DNA of 40,772 bases from Candidatus Obscuribacterales bacterium (lineage in GTDB: Bacteria; Cyanobacteriota; Cyanobacteriia; RECH01), in NCBI GenBank assembly GCA_036703605.1, contig DATNRH010000502.1:1-40772 (forward strand). The letters are read 5' to 3'. Every line of letters starts with the position of its first letter. The first letter of the stretch is position 1. Made by a program: the position numbers and the translations under genes. Positions 35,045 to 40,772 of this stretch are shown one piece after another. The notes beneath the pieces are model-generated. The model was not told the origin of the DNA and made no database searches. It saw only the letters and a program-made list of their open reading frames with translations.

Positions 35045-37603
35045 CTATTGTTCAACCTTGAAGCCGGCACTGGCTTGGTTGTAGTCTTCAACCTCAATGG
35101 TGACGGGCTTCACGTTCCAAATCTCGTCGCAGTATTGACGGATAGTGCGATCGGAAGAGAACTTACCCATGCGAGCAGCATTCAGGATCGACATACGTGT
35201 CCAAGCATTCTGATCACGATAGACCTGACTAACGTGCTTCTGGCTTTCCACATAGGATTGATAATCTGCTAGCAGCATGTATTCATCATGGTGGAGCAAT
35301 GAATCCACAATCGGACGGAAGAGATCCGGATCACCCGGGGAGAAATCGCCGCCAGCGATCGCATCGATCACATCCCGCAGTTCTTGGTTACCGTTGTAGT
35401 ATTCCATCGGGTCGTAGCCCCGTTGCTTCATCGTCAATACTTCTTCTGCCGTCAACCCAAACAGGAAGAAATTCTCTGCACCCACTTCTTCACGAATTTC
35501 GATATTGGCACCATCTAAGGTACCGATGGTGAGTGCACCATTCATGGAGAATTTCATGTTGCCGGTGCCGGAGGCTTCCTTACCCGCCATGGAAATTTGT
35601 TCCGATAGATCGGCTGCCGGGTAAATGCGCTGCCCCAGGGAAGCGTTGAAGTTCGCCAAGAAGACCACCTTAAGGCGACCGCGCACGTGCGGTGCCCGAT
35701 TCACCACATCAGCCACCGCATTCACCAATTTGATGATCAGCTTAGCCATGTAGTAGCCTGGAGCTGCCTTGCCACCAAAGATAAAGGTACGAGGCACAAT
35801 ATCCAGCCCTGGATCCCGGCGCAGGCGGTTGTATAGGGTGATGATGTTCAACACGGCCAACAACTGGCGCTTGTATTCATGAATCCGCTTCACCTGCACA
35901 TCAAACATGGAATTGACATCGACATCAATGCCGTTGTGCTTCCAGATATAGGCCGCCAAGTCTTGCTTATTCTGTTGCTTGATCTGCCGCCAGCGATCGC
36001 AAAAAGCTGGATCATCCACAAACTCTTCCAGCTTGCGCATTTGGTCTAAATGGGTGAGCCATTCCTTGCCACCGAGCTTTTCGGTCAACAACTCCGACAG
36101 AGCTGGATTACTCAGCAAAATCCAGCGGCGCGGCGTCACACCATTGGTTTTATTGGTGAATTTCTCGGGCCAAAGTTCATAGAAGTCCTTCAGCACACTT
36201 TGCTTCAGCAATTCGGTGTGGAGGGCGGCGACCCCGTTGATGGCATGACTACCAACACAGGCCAAGGATGCCATGCGCACTGACTTCTCAGGCTGCTCTT
36301 GGATAATCGACAGGCGGGAAATACGTCCCTCATCTTTGGGATACCAGGTTTTCACATCTTCCATGAAGCGGAAGTTGATTTCATAAATGATTTCCAACAG
36401 ACGCGGCAACACCCGTTCCAACAGACTGACAGGCCAACGCTCTAGCGCTTCCGGCATCAGGGTGTGGTTGGTGAAGGCAAAGGTGTTCTGGGTGATGTGC
36501 CACGCATGGTTCCATTCCAGTTCATACTCATCCAGCAGCAGACGCATGAGTTCAGCAATACCAATGGTGGGGTGGGTATCGTTGAGCTGGATGGCGAAGT
36601 ATTCATGGAAGTCATCCAAGGTAGGATGCACCAGCAAATGACGGCGAATCATATCTTGCAGCGATGCCGACACGAAGAAATATTGCTGCTCTAGCCGCAG
36701 TTCACGTCCTTGGGGCGTATTGTCGTTGGGATACAGCACCTTGGAGATGGTTTCAGAACTCATCTTCTCCGCCACCGCGTTGTCATATTGCCCAGAGTTA
36801 AAGGCGTCGAAGTCAAATTCGTCGCTGGCCTCTGCCTTCCAAAGCCGGAGGGTATTGACGGTGTTGGTGTTGTAGCCAGGGACGGGTGTGTCATAGGGAA
36901 TGGCGATCACGGTGCGCCCTGGAATCCAGCAGACGCGATAGTGACCGCGATCGTCGGTGTAGGGCTCGGTGTAGCCGCCGAGTTTAATTTCCACCTTGGC
37001 TTCTGGACGAGCAATTTCCCAAGGGTTGCCCAGTTTTAACCAGTTGTCAGGAATTTCTAGCTGAAATCCATTACGAATAATTTGGTGAAAAATACCAAAC
37101 TCGTAGCGAATGCCATAGCCAATAGCTGGCATTTCTAACGTCGCCAGGGAGTCTAGAAAACAAGCCGCCAAACGACCTAAACCGCCATTGCCAAGACCTG
37201 GATCTTCCTCCTGTTCTAGAAGCTTATCCATGTCGAGTCCTGTTTCAGCAACGGCTTGCTTCACCTGGTCATAGATTTCCAAGTTGATCAAACTGTTGCC
37301 CAAATGCCGACCCATGAGAAATTCAGCGGACAGGTAGGCGACCATTTTCACCTTTTCGTCCGTGTAGCGTTCTTGGGTTTTTAGCCAGCGGTAAAGGAGG
37401 CGATCGCGTACCGTGTAGGCAAGAGCGGTATAAAAGTCGTTATCGGTCGCCGTGGCGGCATTTTTGCCCTGAAGATAAAATAAATGATCGGCAAAGGCCC
37501 GCTTAAGCGTTTCAATGCTCAGCCCAGTACGGTCATCTTCGACCTGAACCGTGGGACATTCGAAGGACTGGTTTTGGCTGTTGATTACGTCGTAGGTTGT
37601 CAT
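35045..37603 (-). CDS. glgP: Glycogen/alpha-glucan phosphorylase
   Basis: Releases glucose-1-phosphate from glycogen. 852 residues, near the usual length. MVAYLSAEFLMGRHLGNSLINL and EDPGLGNGGLGRLAACFLDSLATL form the N-terminal half; the pyridoxal-phosphate lysine is in EASGTGNMKFSMNGALTIGTLDGAN. HVRGRLKVVFLANFNASL is also characteristic. ATG37603 gives MTTYDVINSQN. It lies between xfp and tal on the same strand, which suits a role in glycogen catabolism feeding sugar phosphates. The 144-bp gap to xfp contains a HIP1 hairpin, so co-transcription is not certain. Confidence 0.97.
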   Translation of the reverse strand: MTTYDVINSQNQSFECPTVQVEDDRTGLSIETLKRAFADHLFYLQGKNAATATDNDFYTALAYTVRDRLLYRWLKTQERYTDEKVKMVAYLSAEFLMGRHLGNSLINLEIYDQVKQAVAETGLDMDKLLEQEEDPGLGNGGLGRLAACFLDSLATLEMPAIGYGIRYEFGIFHQIIRNGFQLEIPDNWLKLGNPWEIARPEAKVEIKLGGYTEPYTDDRGHYRVCWIPGRTVIAIPYDTPVPGYNTNTVNTLRLWKAEASDEFDFDAFNSGQYDNAVAEKMSSETISKVLYPNDNTPQGRELRLEQQYFFVSASLQDMIRRHLLVHPTLDDFHEYFAIQLNDTHPTIGIAELMRLLLDEYELEWNHAWHITQNTFAFTNHTLMPEALERWPVSLLERVLPRLLEIIYEINFRFMEDVKTWYPKDEGRISRLSIIQEQPEKSVRMASLACVGSHAINGVAALHTELLKQSVLKDFYELWPEKFTNKTNGVTPRRWILLSNPALSELLTEKLGGKEWLTHLDQMRKLEEFVDDPAFCDRWRQIKQQNKQDLAAYIWKHNGIDVDVNSMFDVQVKRIHEYKRQLLAVLNIITLYNRLRRDPGLDIVPRTFIFGGKAAPGYYMAKLIIKLVNAVADVVNRAPHVRGRLKVVFLANFNASLGQRIYPAADLSEQISMAGKEASGTGNMKFSMNGALTIGTLDGANIEIREEVGAENFFLFGLTAEEVLTMKQRGYDPMEYYNGNQELRDVIDAIAGGDFSPGDPDLFRPIVDSLLHHDEYMLLADYQSYVESQKHVSQVYRDQNAWTRMSILNAARMGKFSSDRTIRQYCDEIWNVKPVTIEVEDYNQASAGFKVEQ

Positions 37604-37706
37604 GGGTTGTTCTCGCAGTTGTGCAGTCGGGTCAACATGGGCGGGGGCGATCGCTGGGTGTAGATCGCGTGGGTACCAGGATCTGAGGCAAGACCCAGAA
37701 GAGGGT

Positions 37707-37732
37707 CAGGGGGCGATCGCCCAACGCCCCTG
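37707..37732 (-). terminator. HIP1-containing hairpin after xfp
   Basis: CAGGGG (37707-37712) and CCCCTG (37727-37732) pair outside GGGCGATCGCCC, itself a palindrome. It lies 16 bp after the xfp stop. There is no T-run, so it may be a partial terminator or an RNA-stability element. Confidence 0.4.
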
Positions 37733-37747
37733 TCGTGGTGGACGTCC

Positions 37748-40129
37748 CTAATGGGGCCACATCCAATCCCGGATATCGGGCATATCTTGCCCATAGCGGG
37801 CAATATAGTGTTTGTGATCGATCAGCTTGTCTCGTAGCATTTGCATCACGTAGGCACCTGTACTCTGAAGCGATGGAACCCGTTCAATCACGTCCATTGC
37901 CAAGTGGAAGCGATCGAGGTCATTGAGCACCACCATATCAAATGGCGTGGTCGTGGTTCCTTCTTCCTTGTAGCCGCGCACATGCATATTTTTATGATTG
38001 GTGCGGCGATAGGTGAGTCGATGAATCAGCCAAGGGTAGCCGTGGTAGGCAAAGATGATGGGCTTATCGGTAGTAAAGAGAGTATCAAACTCTTTATCAC
38101 TCAGCCCGTGGGGATGTTCGCGCTCCGGTTGGAGGGTCATCAAATCCACCACGTTAATCACCCGCACCTTGAGGTCAGGGAAATGCTGCCGCAGCAGGTC
38201 AGTAGCGGCCAGCGTTTCCAAGGTGGGCACATCGCCTGCGCAGGCGAGCACCACATCGGGTTCACAACCCTGATCGTTGCTGGCCCAATCCCAAATGCCG
38301 ATGCCCTTGGTGCAGTGCTTAACAGCTGCATCCATGTCTAGATATTGCAGCGACGGTTGTTTTCCCGCCACTACCACGTTGACATAGTGCCGACTGCGCA
38401 GGCAGTGATCGGTCACAGACAGCAGCGTGTTGGCATCGGGGGGTAGATACACCCGAATCACATCTGCTTTTTTATTGATCACATGGTCAATAAAACCGGG
38501 GTCTTGGTGGCTAAAGCCGTTGTGATCCTGCCGCCACACGTGGGAGGTGAGCAGGTAGTTGAGGGAGGCAATGGGCCGCCGCCAAGGAATGTGGCGAGTG
38601 GTCTTCAGCCATTTGGCATGTTGGTTAAACATGGAGTCAATCAAATGGATGAAGGCTTCATAGCAGGAGAAAAAGCCATGGCGACCGGTGAGCAGGTAGC
38701 CTTCGAGCCAGCCCTGGCAGGTATGTTCGCTCAAGATTTCCATGACGCGACCATTGGCAGCCAAGTGATCATCTTCGGGGAGCGTTGCGGCGACCCAGGT
38801 GCGATCGCTGACCTCAAAGATGGGATGCAGGCGGTTGGAGGCTGTTTCATCGGGGCCAAAGACCCGAAAGTTTTGGCTATCCAAGTTTTGCTTCATCACG
38901 TCCCGGAGGAACTTGCCCATTTCCAAGGTGGCTTGGGCGTAGGTAGTAGCGGGTTTGGGAACGGGAACGGCATAGTCTTGGAAGTCTGGCATTCGCAGAT
39001 CCCGCAGCAGGATGCCGCCATTGGCGTGGGGATTGGCACCCATACGGCGATCGCCCTTGGGTGCGAGGGCCGCCAATTCTGGAATCAGCGTACCGGCTTC
39101 ATCAAACAGCTCCTCCGGCTTGTAGCTCTTCATCCAGTCTTCCAGCAGCCGGATATGGTCTTCGTTGGTCGATAGGTCAGAGAAGGGAACTTGGTGCGAT
39201 CGCCAATAGTCTTCGGTCTTCTTGCCATCCACCTCCTTGGGGCCCGTCCAGCCCTTAGGCGACTTGAGGACAATCATGGGCCACTGGGGCCGCTGCCGGT
39301 AGCCGTTGGTGCGGGCATCCTGCTGAATGGTCTTGATTTCAGATATGGCCAGCTCCATGGTACGAGCCATGAGCTGGTGCATTTGCTCTGGATCCGAGCC
39401 CTCCACAAAGTAGGGACGGTAGCCATAGCCCACAAACAGGCTTTCCAGTTCCCCGGGGCTGAGGCGAGACAGCACCGTGGGGTTGGCGATCTTGTAACCA
39501 TTCAGGTGCAAAATCGGCAGTACCGCCCCGTCGTGGACGGGGTTGAGAAACTTGTTGGAATGCCAACTAGCTGCCAGCGGGCCAGTTTCTGCCTCCCCAT
39601 CACCCACCACGCAGGCCACAATCAAGTCTGGGTTATCAAACGCAGCTCCGTAGGCATGGGACAGGGCATAGCCCAACTCGCCGCCTTCGTGGATCGAGCC
39701 AGGGGTTTCTGGCGCAACGTGGCTAGGAATGCCGCCGGGGAAGGAAAACTGCTTAAACAGGCGGAAGATCCCGTCTTCATCCTGGGAAATATTAGGGTAG
39801 AACTCGCTGTAGGTGCCTTCTAGGTACGTGTTGGCGACCAAACCCGGGCCACCATGGCCTGGGCCAGCGATATAGACTACGTTGAGGTCTTGCGCCTTAA
39901 TCAACCGATTGAGATGGACATAGATAAAATTCAGGCCAGGGGTGGTGCCCCAATGTCCTAATAGTCGCGGCTTGATATGCTCCAACTTGAGGGGCTCTTT
40001 CAGCAACGGATTGCCGTAGAGGTAAATTTGCCCCACGGAGAGGTAGTTGGCGGCTCGCCAATAGGCGTTGATTTTGCTCAGCTCTTCCGCTGATAGAGGT
40101 TTGGATTGAATGACGTCTGCAACAACCAT
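37748..40129 (-). CDS. xfp: Phosphoketolase
   Basis: Splits xylulose-5-phosphate (and possibly fructose-6-phosphate) with phosphate into acetyl-phosphate and a triose or tetrose phosphate, using thiamine diphosphate. 793 residues from ATG40129 ([17 protein letters not shown]), the expected length. The frame extends to 40204 but the extra 25 residues do not fit the family. [51 protein letters not shown] and [24 protein letters not shown] form the cofactor site. The C-terminal half has [14 protein letters not shown] and NVVDLMTLQ. With glgP and tal on the same strand, it links glycogen to acetyl-phosphate. Confidence 0.96.
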   Translation of the reverse strand: MVVADVIQSKPLSAEELSKINAYWRAANYLSVGQIYLYGNPLLKEPLKLEHIKPRLLGHWGTTPGLNFIYVHLNRLIKAQDLNVVYIAGPGHGGPGLVANTYLEGTYSEFYPNISQDEDGIFRLFKQFSFPGGIPSHVAPETPGSIHEGGELGYALSHAYGAAFDNPDLIVACVVGDGEAETGPLAASWHSNKFLNPVHDGAVLPILHLNGYKIANPTVLSRLSPGELESLFVGYGYRPYFVEGSDPEQMHQLMARTMELAISEIKTIQQDARTNGYRQRPQWPMIVLKSPKGWTGPKEVDGKKTEDYWRSHQVPFSDLSTNEDHIRLLEDWMKSYKPEELFDEAGTLIPELAALAPKGDRRMGANPHANGGILLRDLRMPDFQDYAVPVPKPATTYAQATLEMGKFLRDVMKQNLDSQNFRVFGPDETASNRLHPIFEVSDRTWVAATLPEDDHLAANGRVMEILSEHTCQGWLEGYLLTGRHGFFSCYEAFIHLIDSMFNQHAKWLKTTRHIPWRRPIASLNYLLTSHVWRQDHNGFSHQDPGFIDHVINKKADVIRVYLPPDANTLLSVTDHCLRSRHYVNVVVAGKQPSLQYLDMDAAVKHCTKGIGIWDWASNDQGCEPDVVLACAGDVPTLETLAATDLLRQHFPDLKVRVINVVDLMTLQPEREHPHGLSDKEFDTLFTTDKPIIFAYHGYPWLIHRLTYRRTNHKNMHVRGYKEEGTTTTPFDMVVLNDLDRFHLAMDVIERVPSLQSTGAYVMQMLRDKLIDHKHYIARYGQDMPDIRDWMWPH

Positions 40130-40645
40130 AGGTATGAACTCTAGTGTGATGTTCTCAATGACAGTGCTAGGCAAGGAAAGAGCGATCGCTCTAGACCCAC
40201 CCACGACACAATTCAGGATGCGAACTTGAGAATTCTAGACGCTGTCCTGTAGGCCAACCGGGAGACCAACATGGCTGAGTTCGTCAAAGGAAAACGAACG
40301 TGGTTGCTAGAATAACCGCCCATCAATCAGCTTCACGTCTAAAAGCTATCGAGTGATGAGGATCCGACGGTGGTACGCTAATAACCCTGCCTCCAATCTA
40401 GAGGCACTATGGGGGAATACCGGCAATAGCTTGTAAATTTCTTCAGGTTTGGGTGTGCCATGAATGGAAAATCACCCTCATCTACCTCGGCACAACTTGA
40501 TACGCCCCTAGTTTTCGATCGCTCTCTTGGGTATAGGTGTAGATCATTGCAGCGCGATCGCCATCTACCGCAGGGTGGGGATTGTCCCAGGCACCACCCA
40601 GGCACCACCCAGGCACCACGGCTAGGAAAGCACCCCCCATAAGAA
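40130..40645. other. Gene-free stretch upstream of xfp
   Basis: No convincing gene. The promoter of xfp should lie here. HIP1 sites occur near 40183 and 40554, and the short tandem repeat at 40587-40619 is listed separately. Confidence 0.45.
40587..40619. repeat. Three exact 11-bp tandem copies
   Basis: CCAGGCACCAC occurs three times head to tail without mismatch, in a non-coding stretch. Slippage or a short recombination event is the simplest origin. Confidence 0.95.
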
Positions 40646-40672
40646 AACCGTCCTGGATGCACCAAGACGGTT
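40646..40672 (-). terminator. Terminator of a gene beyond the right edge
   Basis: On the minus strand AACCGTC (40672-40666) and GACGGTT (40652-40646) form a 7-bp stem with a 13-base loop and continue into TTCTTATGG. It implies a minus-strand gene entering from the right. One open frame from 40771 ends with TAA at 40690-40688 and another ends with TAG at 40739-40737; I cannot tell which is real or identify the gene. Confidence 0.55.
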
Positions 40673-40772
40673 AGCAATGGGACAAATTTAAGAGGCAGCG
40701 TCGCTTGCGAGATCCCCATGAACCTCCTGCTGTCGCCTACTTACTCCAAGCCACATAGGGCAACCGAGCCGC

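Noticed and set aside
38483-39175. 230-codon open frame on the plus strand inside xfp
   Set aside because: It is a shadow of the strongly conserved phosphoketolase; the same holds for 39191-39823 and 37841-38341.
40587-40619. CRISPR array from the short repeats
   Set aside because: The units abut with no spacers and are only 11 bp; no cas genes are present.

Overview
This window is a 40.8 kb piece of a cyanobacterial chromosome. The octamer GCGATCGC (the HIP1 palindrome) recurs throughout, inside and between genes. The gene set is also cyanobacterial: heme oxygenase for bilin synthesis, Mg-protoporphyrin methyltransferase for chlorophyll, a phylloquinone (men) cluster with a MenA prenyltransferase, a DUF760 protein, a transaldolase with C-terminal EF-hands, and the trnW-secE-nusG-rplK-rplA-rplJ-rplL order. 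I see no phage, plasmid, CRISPR or rRNA. The content is mostly core chromosome, and the species cannot be named from sequence alone.

Layout. 0.1-1.9 kb (minus): ho1 and chlM/bchM, two tetrapyrrole genes. 2.1-5.0 kb (minus): two response regulators, one a REC-GGDEF-EAL cyclic-di-GMP protein. 5.7-10.9 kb (plus): metH, an SRPBCC-type protein and a pentapeptide-repeat lipoprotein. 11.1-13.1 kb (minus): an M48 protease and an MlaE-type lipid-transport permease. 13.4-16.7 kb (plus): two M16 peptidase-like proteins, one with an intact zinc site and one without. 16.7-24.0 kb: phylloquinone genes, with menF, menD, an unassigned membrane protein and menB on minus and menA divergent on plus. 24.4-29.0 kb (plus): an ABC ATPase, scpB, a DUF760 protein, a LysR regulator and a membrane-anchored pentapeptide protein. 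29.1-33.4 kb (minus): the ribosomal/transcription cluster rplS-trnW-secE-nusG-rplK-rplA-rplJ-rplL, with a recognisable L10 leader and attenuator before rplJ. 33.7-40.1 kb (minus): xfp (phosphoketolase), glgP and tal, a glycogen and sugar-phosphate set.

Functional links. ho1 and chlM act on the two branches of tetrapyrrole metabolism. The men genes supply the photosystem I quinone. xfp, glgP and tal together move carbon from glycogen through sugar phosphates to acetyl-phosphate. The ribosomal cluster is a classical operon.

No clearly new multi-gene system is visible. The most unusual signals lie at the DNA/RNA level. They are a 30-bp tandem duplication across the ho1 start codon, a perfect 38-bp palindrome upstream of the LysR gene, a structured region with mutually exclusive stems upstream of metH, HIP1 palindromes that appear to form 3'-end hairpins at several genes, and a 102-bp MITE-like element with 13-bp terminal inverted repeats between tal and glgP. 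All structures were folded by eye, and all family assignments come from reading the proteins, not from searches.
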